Shown here: positions 25,901-37,628 of the stretch, one piece after another
Layout of the letters: each line of letters starts with the position of its first letter
How positions within the stretch are numbered: the first letter of the stretch is position 1
From: Piromyces finnis
Lineage: Eukaryota > Neocallimastigomycota > Neocallimastigomycetes > Neocallimastigales > Neocallimastigaceae
Direction: 5' to 3'
DNA: 64,000 nt
Assembly (NCBI GenBank): GCA_002104945.1
Contig: MCFH01000058.1
Location: 186,001-250,000 of the forward strand
Position numbers and translations under genes: made by a program
Notes under the pieces: generated by a model
Databases searched by the model: none
Told to the model about the DNA's origin: nothing
Seen by the model: only the letters and a program-made list of their open reading frames with translations

Positions 25901-26717
25901 CCACAATGATCATCTCCGGCATGTTGTCGGATAGGTGACAACTTGTGTTGAAGCAGTATGGTTTAGCTTCTTGTTCGCCAGATGGAGTTAACCATAACTT
26001 CAACTGCAAGTCATCTGAGAACTGCTTTAACTCGATATCTCCATTCACAGTTCTGAATATGGCTGGTTTGTCCACTACCTTTAACCCGAGCTTCTTTGCT
26101 AAATTTGGGTGGATGAGGTTTGTAGTGGAACCAGTATCATACAAGACTTCTACCCTTTTTATATCTCGAGGGTTGCTTCTTGCATTTATTTCAGCTACTA
26201 GTTGGTTCTGACTGTAGTAACTGTTATTGACCGTCGTTTGACTTGCCATAGCCTTAGGTAATGGGTTATTTCCCATACTAGAAGGTCCTTGCCTTGGTTG
26301 GAAGCTAGAACTTCTTCTAAAGCTTGACTTATTTAAGGATTCACGACGTTCTTTAGTACCGTTGTTGTTTTTTGCGTAAGCCTGAGTGTTGGTCTGCTCA
26401 ACTTTAGGCTTATTATTTGGCTTGTTGTTCTTCTGCTTTAACTCAGCCCATCTAGATGGTCTACATGGGTCTGTGATGTCCAACAATGCCATAATAATGG
26501 TCTGGCGGTCTCTTTTGTCGTACTTTTCTATGGTTTCATTACGGAAGACTGCTTGGTGATCATCGCACTTTAACAAGACTTCACTTAATGTTTCTAGCGT
26601 ACGTTCCTGTTCAGGGATATCATAGAACGCTTCCCGGACAGAAGGCCTGACCTGTTGTATTAACACCTGTCTCCTAACATTTTCAGGGAGCCCAAGTGTT
26701 TCCGTCAATTCATTGAA
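22957..26717 (-). pseudogene. Gy2 pol: protease, reverse transcriptase, RNase H, integrase
   Basis: In order: the capsid end of gag, a retropepsin (YDTGSTTNLI, about residue 190), a spacer of five 15-residue repeats, reverse transcriptase (YLDD), RNase H (ECDASNYAVGG, TEKELLAI, YSDHRNL), and integrase with an HHCC finger (HDSETAGHLG...CTICC) and a D-D-E core (EIDFL, TDRGVQF, HHETVGQVERN). This is the domain order of Ty3/gypsy (RT-RH-IN). The integrase C-terminus is cut off by the T LTR and continues at 21605-22168. The upstream TAG at 26718-26720 separates it from gag in the same frame, so the original was one gag-pol protein. Confidence 0.92.
25410..25640 (-). repeat. Five 15-residue repeats in the Gy2 protease-RT linker
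   Basis: Units of about 45 bp encode variants of GLVQESNLEKNHIYV (GLASSSDLEKNPVSV, GLVQSVDLEKKCDSG, GLAFESNLEKTCVSV and so on). Gy1 and Gy3 have acidic or Lys-rich linkers there instead. Function unknown. Confidence 0.8.
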
Positions 26718-27893
26718 CTATTCCAAGTAATCGTATGCTTTTCCCCACTCATGTGTGAGCTTAAGCAACTTTGACTTGCAGAGTTCATGGGGAGACTCTG
26801 GTGGAAACTTATCTTGAAGGTGGAGGAATAGTCTTTCAGCATCAGGATTCCTACGCTGCAACATCCTCTCTCTAAGTCTATACCATCTCAATACTTTCCC
26901 ACCTAGATGATCTTCAATGAAGCTAACCTTTGCCTTTTCGTCGTTACCATAGTCATATGGGTAACGTTTGAAATGACGTAAGCATTTCTCTTGAAAACCC
27001 TCTAAGTCTATCCCATTATTATCAAACATAGGCACTTTTTCTTCATACATATGTACTCGCCAGTCGAACATCTTCACGTCCCCATCCTCGGAGTATTCCG
27101 TAGGGTTGGTGCTACTACTAGTTCCAGCACCATGAGGATTACCCATACCACCGGTTTGATAGGATGTTCTTTCATGAGCTCTGGCTTCAGCTCTTCTGTT
27201 CATGGCTTCGACTTTAGCCTCGAACAATTTTTCTCTTTCTTCTAGAGCGTTTCGTTGCTCCCTCAATCTGGCCATCTCTTCTTCAAGCTCTTTTTTATAA
27301 GAGACAAAGGCACTAGATTGGCGGTACAACGTTTCTTGGTTGTTTAGCACTTGCTGGTGGTCTTGTAACCTTTCCTCATGTTCTGCAGTAAAGGCATTTT
27401 CCACAGCATGCAGCTCTTCCAAGCTAACTTGGCTAGCTGACTCATTTGCTTCCAACCTTTGATCCACTTCAACAAATTTTTGCTGAAGAGCATCGTTTAT
27501 CTCGCTCTTGTAAACCTCAATACCCCGAAGTTGTTCTTCCATAGCACCCAGACGGTTTCCCATACTAGCAAACTGGCTAGATATTTCCGAAACCCATCTA
27601 TTAAGAAGAACTTCAATGTGTTGCATTGGGTTTACCTCACTATTATTAGTAAAAAAGAAAGAAGGATCAACAGGGGCGGGCATAGAATCCCCCTGTTGAA
27701 CCTGTAAATTCTGATTAGATTCGACCTCGGTGCTTTCGAGAAGCACCGGGGTTCGAACCCGTTACATTCCCTCTACACCATCCATGCCATCCGCGCTCGC
27801 CGCGTCAGGACGGGTCCCGTCCCTTACGAATGATGTTTTTGTGTCCAATTTATGGACACCTCGAGGGTTAGGAGACTTACCTGTATTTTTCAT
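26718..27893 (-). pseudogene. Gy2 gag
   Basis: Minus-strand frame starting with ATG at 27893 (MKNTGKSPNPRG...), interrupted by TAA at 27762-27764 and ended by TAG at 26718-26720, then continuing in frame into pol. Without the first stop the next ATG is at 27683. A long heptad-like, Glu/Gln-rich region (VDQRLEANES...EEMARLREQRNALEERE) predicts a coiled coil before the capsid-like part (WRVHMYEEKVPMFDNNG). No Cys-His zinc knuckle is visible. Both stops fit CAA or CAG changed by C-to-T. Role: structural protein of the virus-like particle. Confidence 0.8.
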
Positions 27894-28183
27894 TTCTAAT
27901 TCAAAAATAAATTCTTTCAATAAATTAAAGAATTTATTATATAAAATATGATTGTGATGAATTTTAAAATTTGAAATAATGAATTTTTTATTACTAAACT
28001 ATTAGAAAATAATTATTTTTAATGATAAATTTACTTCTTTTAAATATAATATTTGAATATTATATAAAATATTGTAAATAATTATTATTAAACAATAATT
28101 TAAATAAAATAAAATATGTTTTTTAAGAACTTTTAATAAAACTAACCTAATTAAAACTAAGCTAACGTAAGAACTAACTATAA

Positions 28184-28194
28184 AGCGTTAGTAT
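28184..28194 (-). promoter_or_regulatory. Gy2 self-priming primer site
   Basis: Eleven bases abutting the 5' LTR, minus strand ATACTAACGCT, exactly complementary to AGCGTTAGTAT within the same LTR (plus 28469-28479), with mismatch at the next base. A TATAG motif lies 29 bases upstream of the inner copy. No TGG-type tRNA primer site is present. Matches the Tf1 self-priming scheme. Confidence 0.7.
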
Positions 28195-28899
28195 TGTAAA
28201 AGGTTTTTATATATATTAGTTAATAAGTTAAATATAACAAGTTAATTAAGTTAGTTATTACCTCTCTATACGAGTTAATAACTAAATAAAGTTTTATAAA
28301 AAATAATAAAAGAACTAAAATAAATATTATAACACAAAAATAAATATAAAACAAATAGATATTAATATGAAATATTATTTACTTAAATAATTAATTTTAA
28401 TTATATCTTTTATTTATTTAGTATAATTATAATACATTAATTATTATTATAGCTATTAATTTACTTTAATACTAACGCTAAAGTATTTAACGTTAGTTTT
28501 CAACTATACTATTTAACTATATTAGTTTATTTTCTTTACCACTTGATTGGGTAAAGTAAATAAACTTCCTATTTAATTAATAACCATTAATATATGGTTA
28601 TACATATATCTGGCCAATAAATGGTGACCAGAATATATGGTTTGTAAAAGTTTTACTAAACTTATAATTTAATATTAAAATATCAAATTAAATAAAAGGT
28701 TAAAAGATAACTAGGTTAGAAAAAAAAATGTTTTATTAAAATAATCTTAATTGATTTATAAATGAATAATTAAATTATATATTATGGTTAAAATAATTTC
28801 TTTTATTTTATTTAATAATATATTGCTAAAATATAATAATAAGATTATTTAGTAGTAATACTCATTAAGTATTAATTATTATTAATAGTTAATAATTTC

Positions 28900-29040
28900 T
28901 AGTTAATAATCTATAGTTAATAATTCATAGTTAATAATTTATAGTTAATAATTTATAGTTAATAATTTATAGTTAATAATTTATAGTTAACAATTTATAG
29001 TTAATAATTTATAGTTAACAATTTATAGTTAATAATCTTT
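28900..29040. repeat. 14-bp minisatellite in the Gy3 LTR
   Basis: Tandem units of TTATAGTTAATAAT with AATAAT/AACAAT variants. The other LTR (35690-35820) carries about two fewer units, which accounts for the length difference between the LTRs. Confidence 0.85.
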
Positions 29041-29831
29041 ACAAAGATTTTAATTTCATAACTATTCTAAACTATTTATACTATTTGTAATTTTACATTT
29101 AATAATAAAATAACTTTTCAATACATGATTATATTCATAATATATTTTATAATACTTAAACTAAACTTAAGACTTATTCCTAATTATTAAAAAATAACTA
29201 TTGTTTATAATATTCATAATATTAATTATTTCTTAATTATAATATAATTCATTGAATATAATATTAATAATTATAATCCTCTAGTTCAAAGATTATAAAT
29301 TATGTTATTGAAATAATTATTATAAAATAAAGTTAATTAGTTCCGGAAAATAATTTTAATTTAATTAAACAATAATTTTTATACTTTGAGTGAATGATTT
29401 ATGTTTGATATATCAGGGGTGATCATTCTCTGAATAAACAATTAATCATTGCTAACAAAATATCTTTAAATTGGAATATCTCGTGAACCAGCAGAGATAT
29501 TGACCTGATTTTAAGATATGTTGTTTGTCTCGAGCGTGGCTTTCTAACGAACGTAATTATAACCAAAATATTATTATTCAAAAATCGTCATTCGTTGAGG
29601 AGATACGCGTGTTTTTTCTTATTCCATTTTAACGATAAGGGTTAAAGTTATTTATTATAAAAATTATTAAGGGTTAAGGTCATATTTTAACCTTTCCTAA
29701 ATTTTTAAATATTTCTTAATAAAATTTTATAATTTATTTGAAAATAAAATATTTGTTGATTTTGAATTTTCATAAGTGATTTCACAATTCCAAGTGATCT
29801 TGAAATTGTAATTTCACTAGTATTCGTGACA

Positions 29832-30756
29832 TCGCTCCGCCAAAAAAAATCGAATACCAGGCGATTGAAATAATATAAAATAGAGTTGTATAATAAAGTA
29901 TAATTGAAATAAATTGAAGTAGTATATATTAAATATAAACCAATATATAGTTGTATGTGTAACATGAAATAAAATGGTAACTAAATAAAGAATATATTTA
30001 ATATAATATGTTGAATATATTGCAATATATGAAATAAAATTAAAAAACATTTTCTTGTGTAACATACAGTCAAATTCATAAGATTTTTGAAAGAAATGTT
30101 GAAATTTAAATTGATCATTGAGTGAAAAAATTGAAATTCGTACGAAAAATTAAAATTTGAATAAGAAATATTATTCCTAGGATATTGAAACACTTTTTAT
30201 TTTTGAAAAATGTTAACATTTGCTAAAATAATTGAAATTTCAAAAATTGATCAAATAAACTTTAATTAATATGATTTTGAAAAAAAAAAAATTTTTGAAA
30301 TTTTTGAAAAATTTTTAATAATAAAAAATTTTTTCATTAAATACAAAAAAAATTTTGAACTAAACTTTTTGAAAAAATGTCACTGAAAGAATATTGATTT
30401 TAATGATCGATCGAGATAGTGACAATATTGAAATTGATACTATTGAATAGAGAATAAAATAAGCATTAACAACATATAAATATTTGTAATTGTACTGCTA
30501 AAATAAATTGAAAATTATTCTCTTTAAATATTTAATTTTCATTATAAAAATTTTGTGTTTTAAATTAAATAAATTGATAAAATAAAATTGTTGGATCAAA
30601 AATTATTGAATTGAAATTTAACATTCATAGAAAAAATTTTTGAAATTTGTGTTGAAATGTATTAGATGAGTAATACAAATTATAATAAAACATAATGTTA
30701 GTGAAAGATATTAATAAATTTTAAAAAATAAAATTGTTGAAATGCAATTTAAAGAA
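29832..30756 (-). other. Gy3 long untranslated region between pol and the 3' LTR
   Basis: About 0.9 kb without a credible gene. It holds A/T palindromes around 30280-30370 and the purine-rich GGCGGAGCGA tract (minus strand) directly before the 3' LTR, which should prime plus-strand synthesis. The short ORFs here are A+T-driven and not conserved. Confidence 0.6.
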
Positions 30757-33700
30757 TTAGATTTTGTGTTTTCTAATACTTTTATTGAATTGAATTAATA
30801 ATTCTTGATATCTTGGGTCACTTTCTATTACTGTAGCAGGAACCCAGTGCCAACTTAGGCGGTGTTTATAACGAATTTTATATTCGTAGCGTTTTTCTTT
30901 ATAATTTGTCCTAAAGTCACCAATTTCTATAATTTCTGCATTAGTTTCTTTATATTTAAATCTATTTTTAAATTTATCTGGCGTAGATACATAAGGTTCA
31001 AGTTCCGATATGTGAAATACAGGGTGGTGTTTTGGAAAAGGTGATTTTGAAATATCTATTTTATAATTACCATTGTTTAAAACTTCTAAAACCTTGTAAG
31101 GACCATACTTACGAGGCGCTAGTTTGGCATTTTCAGTAGTAGCAAAAGCAGGAGGTGCATGAATCCAAACTTTTTGTCCTTCATTCAATTCAGGAGCAAT
31201 AATTCTTTTCTTATCGGCAGCTCTTTTGTATAAATCTTGAGATCTAAGCAAAACATCTTTAACTAAAAGGAAATTTTTACTAACATCTTTAATGTATTTA
31301 AAGTTTGAATCAGAACCTTGAAACAAAAAGACATCATCCATAGGTGGGTGGAATCCATAATTAATGAAAAATGGAGTTTGTTTTGTAGATTCATGAACTG
31401 TATTATTATAAACAAATTCAGCTAGATGTAACCATTCAATCCAGTCATCGTGGAAAAATGTTCTTGAATAGCAACGTAAATATTGTTCAATGAAAGAGTT
31501 ACAACGTTCTACTTGACCAACGGTCTCATGGTGATCTGTGGTAGCTATTTTTGGCTTAACACGCAATTTTTCCATAATTTCTATCCATAAAGCACTAGTA
31601 AATTGTGTTCCTCTGTCCGTATAAATATCTGTAGGTAGTCCATGGAGTTTAAAAATATTTTTTAGGAAAGCTTTGGCAGTTTCTTCAGCTGTAGGTATTT
31701 CTTTGAACGGAATAAGGTGAATCATTTTTGAAAAGCGATCTACAACAACCATTATAACGGAAAACTTTTTTGATTCAGGGAGACCACAAAGAAAATCGAT
31801 TTCAATAGATTTCCAAGGGCGATCAGGAATTTCTAAAGGTCTTAAAAGATCATATCTTTTATGTCTATTAACTTTATTTCTGGAACATTGTTCGCAAGAA
31901 TTGACAAAATTTACGATATCTTGATGCATTTTGGGCCACCAAAAATTACGGTTAATTAGTTCTTCAGTTCTTCGAATACCTAAATGACCAGCAGTAGCGT
32001 TATCATGGTACCTGGTTAAAATATCTACATGAAGTTTTTCTGGTACATAAATTAAATTATTATATAAAATTAAATTATTTTTTATTTTAAATTTTTCCAT
32101 TTTTCTGAAAGGTCTGTAAAAGTAACCTTGATTAGCATTATTAGGACTAAAGTAAAGATAAATATTATTCGCATTTTCATCATCCTTATAATTTTCTATT
32201 ATTTGATCAATGAGAGAACCAACAATACCAACAAAACATGGAGTATCGGGAACGTTTTTATAATCTAATATATGTTCTGGTTTAGGTTCAACATTATTTT
32301 TCTCGTAATCAGGTCTTCTTGATAAACTATCAGGTTTACCATTTTTTCTTCCTTGGCGGTATATTAATTGAAAATTATATTCTTGGAAAAATAAATGCCA
32401 ACGATGTTGACGTTGGTTTCCGACTTTACCACCTAAGGTGTATAGAAGGTTTTTATGGTCAGTAAAAACGGTTACTTGGTATTTAGCACCTAGTAATAAA
32501 TGTCTCCAGGTAGAAAATGCACATTTTATAGCTAAAAGTTCCTTTTCAGTAATTGAATAATTTAATTCAGCATTGTTTAAACATCTTGAATAATATGCTA
32601 CAGGATGTAATTTGTTATCTTCATCCTTTTGAGAAAGTATACAACCAATGGCAAAATTACTAGCATCGCATTCGACAATAAATGGTTTGGTTGGATCTGG
32701 ATGTAATAAAATAGGTGAAGAGATTAGTCTCTTTTTTAATTCTAAAAATGAGTTATTACATTTATCATTCCAATTAAAACTAGTATTTTTCTTTGTTAAA
32801 TTGTGAAGCGGTTTAGCAATAGTAGCAAAATCTTTTATAAATCTTCTATAATAGTTGCATAATCCAACAAAGCGTTGAACATCTTTTACACAATTAGGTG
32901 TAGGCCATTCTTGGACAGATTTAATTTTCTTTGGATCAGTAGATATACCATTGCCTGATATAACGTGTCCTAAAAATTCAACTTCTGGCTTGTGAAATTC
33001 ACATTTCTTTAATTTAGCAAATAAATTATTTTTGAGCAATGTTTGGAGAACAGTACGAACATGTTGTATATGTTCATCTAATGTTTCCGAGTAAATCAGA
33101 ATATCATCTAAATATAAAATAACAAATTTTTCTAAATAAGGGCGTAATACTGAATTAATAAATGATTGAAATGTAGCAGGGGCATTTCTTAAACCAAAAG
33201 GCATTACTAAATATTCATAGTGACCATATTTAGTTCTAAAAGCTGTCTTATATTCGTCTCCTTCACGAATACGCACTAAATTGTAAGCAGAACGAAGATC
33301 TAATTTTGAAAAGAATTTAGCACCTTTCACTCTTTCGATAATATCAGTAATTAGAGGAAGTGGGTAAGAATTGCGAATTGTAACTGCATTTAATTTTTTG
33401 TAATCAATACAAAGACGTAACGATCCATCCTTCTTTTTCTGAAATAAAACAGGATAACCAGCTGGAGATTCAGATGGTCTAATGAATCCTTTCTTGAGAT
33501 TTTCATCTATGTATTCTTTAAGAACTAGAGATTCATCTTCAGATAGAGGATATATAGGACCATAATGTAAAGAAGCATCTTTTTGTAAAACGATTTTACA
33601 ATCCGTTAGCCTATGTGGTGGTAGTTTATCAGCCTTAACCTTGCTGAAAACTTCCGCTAAATCACGATATGGTTCTGGTACTTCTTCTAATTTGAAGTCT

Positions 33701-34457
33701 TCTTCATTATCATCTTCATCATCAGTATTATAATCTTTTTCACTATTAGCTAAAAATGAGTGAATAAAGTAATTATAGCTGAAATTTTGATATTTTGGTT
33801 TAGAGTAATTTTTCAAATTATTAAAAGATGTATTGGAAGTTAATTTATTATGATTAATGTTTTTAATTTTTAAATTTTTGGATTTATTCAATCGGTTTTT
33901 ATTAATTTTATATATAATTTTATTAGAATTTAATTTTTTAAAATTGTTAAAATTTAAACTTGAATATACAAAATTTTTATTATAATTAAAATGTAGTTGA
34001 TATTTGTGTAAAAATTTATTGCCTAATAACAAATCTGTTGGAAGATTTTTAATAATTAGAAATTTTTCTTTAAAAGTAATTAAAAATTTTGAATGATTAA
34101 TATAGATAGTAGTCTTAAAATATAAGAAGGTGTATGTATCAATAAATATTGAACCACTAATTCCATTTATTTCAATTGAGTGTAATAATTTGTGTGGTTT
34201 TAGTTTTAATTTATTGACCAAGTTGATTGAAATAAAGTTGCAATATGAGCCACTATCTAAAATTAAATTGTATTGATTTTTATTAATTGAATTTTTTAAA
34301 TCATAAAGTTTGTTTAATTTAATTGGGATAAAAAATTTTAAGTTGAAAAATGTTGTAGGCAATTTTTTATTTATTTTAGAGTCATATGTAGGAAAGTTGT
34401 AATGTATTATTTTTGTATTATGAACTCTCTTAGACTCTCTTGAGAGTTCATTTCTTA
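30757..34457 (-). CDS. Gy3 pol: protease, reverse transcriptase, RNase H, integrase
   Basis: Open throughout. First ATG at 34362, but the frame is open from just after 34464 and is best entered by -1 frameshift from gag. Domains in order: retropepsin (LDSGSYCNFI), acidic linker, reverse transcriptase (YLDD in VILYLDDILIYS), RNase H (ECDASNFAIG, TEKELLAI, TDHKNL), integrase HHCC finger (HDNATAGHLG...CEQCSRN), D-D-E core (EIDFLCG, TDRGTQF, HHETVGQVERC), and a C-terminus with KYGPYKVLEV (GPY/F) and HPVFHISELEPY, ending in a chromodomain-like WHWVPATVI segment. All catalytic residues that I can check are present. About 1200 residues, normal for a Ty3/gypsy pol. Confidence 0.95.
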
Positions 34458-34464
34458 GTTTTTT
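34420..34464 (-). promoter_or_regulatory. Gy3 -1 ribosomal frameshift signal
   Basis: On the minus strand the last gag codons contain the slippery heptamer A AAA AAC in the gag frame (34464-34458), followed at once by the gag stop TAA. After a 6-nt spacer comes a perfect 10-bp hairpin, arms ATGAACTCTC and GAGAGTTCAT, loop 12 nt. Slipping back one base enters the pol frame, which is open from here to 30757. Heptamer, spacer and hairpin match the standard retroviral type. Confidence 0.88.
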
Positions 34465-35365
34465 GAGTTCATTTTTTGAACTTTATTGACATAATTATTA
34501 TTATTGTTTGAATTTTGATAATGGGTTTTATTCTTATTGAATTTCCTATTGTTTCTCTTATTGTAATGTTGATTTTTATTATTATTATTATTGATATTTA
34601 ATTTATTATTAGTAGCAAGAGAATTTTCAAAAATTATACACTTTGTAACCATTTCACTTAAAGTGTTAGGTAAAATATCAGCTTTCTTAATTTCATTCTT
34701 ATATTTTGGATGTAAACCATTTAAAAATATTAGTGAAAGACTAATGTCATCTATCTCTAAACAACGACTTAAATCTCTAAATTTGTTAATATAATCGTTC
34801 ACTTTTCTATAAGCTTGTCTTAATTCTATTAATTGAATCATGGCTAATTTGGTACTGGTAACATTTGAAAAAGCTTTGTTTAATTCACTTAATAGTTCGT
34901 TCATAGTCATAGGAGTAATACCATCTTTATATTTAATATGATACCAAGTTCTGGCAGAATCACGTAATCTAACAACAACAAAGTTAATTTTTACTTCTTC
35001 AGATAGTTGATTGTTAGGTGGAGTTTTAAAGGTAGCTTGGCAGAGTTCGCAGAATAACTCAGTCTGAGTAGTATCACCAGTAAAGAATCCTGGATCTGGT
35101 ACTTGTTTGATAGGATAGGTTCTATTACGCATTATAACATCATGGTCTTCATCATAATCAGTAGAAGATTCCTCGGTTTCAGTATAATTAGCACGACTCT
35201 TAAGTTCCTTTAACATAGCATCCATACGTTCTAACAAGGAGGTGGTATTTTTATCCAATTGTTGAGTGATATACTTGTCTAATTCACCACAAAGATTTTT
35301 CTTAAATTCTTCTAAATCTTGAGGCTTTAGGAATTGTTGAACTGGTTTAGGTGTTGGTTGAGTCA

Positions 35366-35366
<1 letters not shown>
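34455..35366 (-). CDS. Gy3 gag
   Basis: A 303-residue gag starting with MTQPTPKPVQQFLKP at 35366; an A run lies just upstream in the leader. A Ty3/gypsy-type capsid segment (DPGFFTGD...RDSARTWYHIKY...NELLSELNKAF...YINKFRDLSR) is recognisable. The C-terminus is Asn/Lys-rich and basic, with no Cys-His zinc knuckle, so RNA binding probably depends on basic residues. The stop is placed directly after the slippery heptamer; most ribosomes make gag alone and a minority gag-pol. Confidence 0.9.
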
Positions 35367-35401
<35 letters not shown>

Positions 35402-35442
35402 AAATTAAGTTTTTTCCTAAGGTAGTTATGGTAAAAAACGCG

Positions 35443-35453
35443 GTAAAGATTAT
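35443..35453 (-). promoter_or_regulatory. Gy3 self-priming primer site
   Basis: Eleven bases abutting the 5' LTR, minus strand ATAATCTTTAC, complementary to GTAAAGATTAT in the same LTR (plus 35815-35825). The inner copy begins 38 bases after the first T of TATAAATAG (plus 35855-35863), about where transcription should start. Bases just upstream form a palindrome with it (AATCTTT/AAAGATT). Zero spacing to the LTR. Confidence 0.78.
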
Positions 35454-37294
35454 TGTAAAAGTTTTACTAAACTTATAATTTAATATTAAAATATCAAATT
35501 AAATAAAAGGTTAAAAGATAACTAGGTTAGAAAAAAAAATGTTTTATTAAAATAATCTTAATTGATTTATAAATGAATAATTAAATTATATATTATGGTT
35601 AAAATAATTTCTTTTATTTTATTTAATAATATATTGCTAAAATATAATAATAAGATTATTTAGTAGTAATACTCATTAAGTATTAATTATTATTAATAGT
35701 TAATAATTTCTAGTTAATAATCTATAGTTAATAATTCATAGTTAATAATTTATAGTTAATAATTTATAGTTAACAATTTATAGTTAATAATTTATAGTTA
35801 ACAATTTATAGTTAATAATCTTTACAAAGATTTTAATTTCATAACTATTCTAAACTATTTATACTATTTGTAATTTTACATTTAATAATAAAATAACTTT
35901 TCAATACATGATTATATTCATAATATATTTTATAATACTTAAACTAAACTTAAGACTTATTCCTAATTATTAAAAAATAACTATTGTTTATAATATTCAT
36001 AATATTAATTATTTCTTAATTATAATATAATTCATTGAATATAATATTAATAATTATAATCCTCTAGTTCAAAGATTATAAATTATGTTATTGAAATAAT
36101 TATTATAAAATAAAGTTAATTAGTTCCGGAAAATAATTTTAATTTAATTAAACAATAATTTTTTATACTTTGAGTGAATGATTTATGTTTGATATATCAG
36201 GGGTGATCATTCTCTGAATAAACAATTAATCATTGCTAACAAAATATCTTTAAATTGGAATATCTCGTGAACCAGCAGAGATATTGACCTGATTTTAAGA
36301 TATGTTGTTTGTCTCGAGCGTGGCTTTCTAACGAACTTAATTATAACCAAAATATTATTATTCAAAAATCGTCATTCGTTGAGGAGATACGCGTGTTTTT
36401 TCTTATTCCATTTTAACGATAAGGGTTAAAGTTATTTATTATAAAAATTATTAAGGGTTAAGGTCATATTTTAACCTTTCCTAAATTTTTAAATATTTCT
36501 TAATAAAATTTTATAATTTATTTGAAAATAAAATATTTGTTGATTTTGAATTTTCATAAGTGATTTCATAATTCCAAGTGATCTTGAAATTGTAATTTCA
36601 CTAGTATTCGTGACATGGTTTCAATTGAAATATTTGTGGGCAAACTTATGGCCACAAATATTTCTTACAATGATAACGGATTGGTAGTTATATTACAACT
36701 TTTTAACTACTTCTTCTGTTATCTTATATTGTTTTATCTCGACAGCTATTGTACGAGCTTTAACAATATCTACTAGTTTTATTAATTTATTTTAAGTTAT
36801 TTTATAATTTTAATAGTTTTATTATTTTAATAATATTTATATAGAATAATAACACCAGATTTATTCTATAAAATATTATTTATTATTAACACAATAATTA
36901 CAAATTAGACAAGTTTAATTTCGTTTTTATATTTTCTTTTATTTATTGTTCTTACGCTCTTTTTAACAATAATTTTTATTATATAAAAACTTATTTTTTT
37001 TGTCTTTTAAATATTATTATGTATTCACTAATTAATTATATTAACTATTATTAAAATTTAACTTATTATTAGTAATCTAAGTCTTCTCATTTTCTACTAA
37101 AAATTATTATTATTCTTTATAATAAAAATTATTTTTATAATTTAACCCAATCAAATATATAAATTTATAAAATATTTGATTTTATGTAAATTATATTTTT
37201 ATAATAAACTATATAAAATTATTTAATAATTATTTTATAATAAAAATTTCTACTAATATCAAATGTATAATATATTTATAATTATTATTTATCA

Positions 37295-37628
37295 AGATTT
37301 CCTCCCCTAAGATACGACTTAGTGGTAGCTGATAAAAATATTCATAAATAATAATAAATATATAAGTTTTTGATATTTTTATACTAAAGATTTAAAAATT
37401 TAAATTTTTTTTTTTTCTATATATATGATAAAAATAATATAAAATAAGGTTTATAAAAAAAATGATGAAAAATTTGAAAATTTTTATTAATAAAATTTTT
37501 TTTTCAAAGAGAAATAAAAAAAATGAAGTGAAATTTTGTTAAATGTCGTAGTGTAAATATTTTTGTGTTTTTATATATTTTTGTAATGTAATTGTCGTAT
37601 TATTTGTATATAAATGTTTAATGTGGTT
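37295..37628 (-). other. Gp4 3' untranslated region and purine tract
   Basis: Holds the tract AGGGGAGGAAATCT (minus strand) directly beside the 3' LTR, the likely plus-strand primer. The rest is A+T-rich and shows no gene. Confidence 0.65.

Larger units (their letters stand above)
28643..36615 (-). mobile_element. Gy3, apparently intact Ty3/gypsy element
   Basis: LTRs 28643-29831 (1189 bp) and 35454-36615 (1162 bp), TGTAAAAG...GTGACA. By eye they differ at only a few bases plus two units of a 14-bp repeat. Perfect 5-bp target duplication TGGTT (28638-28642, 36616-36620). It sits inside the 5' LTR of Gy2. Gag and pol are full-length and open, joined by a -1 frameshift signal. A primer site and TATA region are present. 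Likely a recent insertion. Confidence 0.95.
21085..36669 (-). mobile_element. Gy2, decayed Ty3/gypsy element (family Z LTRs)
   Basis: Left (3') LTR 21085-21583 and right (5') LTR 28195-28642 plus 36621-36669, which is split by Gy3. Single gag-pol frame 27893 to 21605 on the minus strand, broken by three stops and a 788-bp solo LTR. A purine tract (AGGGGGGCAT on the minus strand) abuts the 3' LTR. The target duplication is ATAAT at 21080-21084; its partner is at 41199-41203, because Gp4 later inserted exactly at the right edge. The internal region is visibly less A+T-rich than the other elements. Confidence 0.9.

Noticed and set aside
27725-27800. tRNA-like sequence with a perfect B box (GGTTCGAACCC) at the start of Gy2
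   Set aside because: It lies inside the gag reading frame (open on both sides apart from one TAA), the A-B spacing is too short, and no cloverleaf forms.
28900-29040. Regular short repeats resembling a CRISPR array
   Set aside because: Contiguous 14-bp tandem units without spacers, inside a eukaryotic LTR and repeated in its partner LTR.
29705-30193. Overlapping 70-86 codon ORFs rich in Tyr, Phe and Ile
   Set aside because: A+T-driven frames in the Gy3 LTR and 3' untranslated region, mutually overlapping.
36670-36674. Apparent imperfect target duplication of Gy2 (ATAAT against ATGAT)
   Set aside because: The true partner ATAAT is at 41199-41203; Gp4 inserted at the edge and displaced it.
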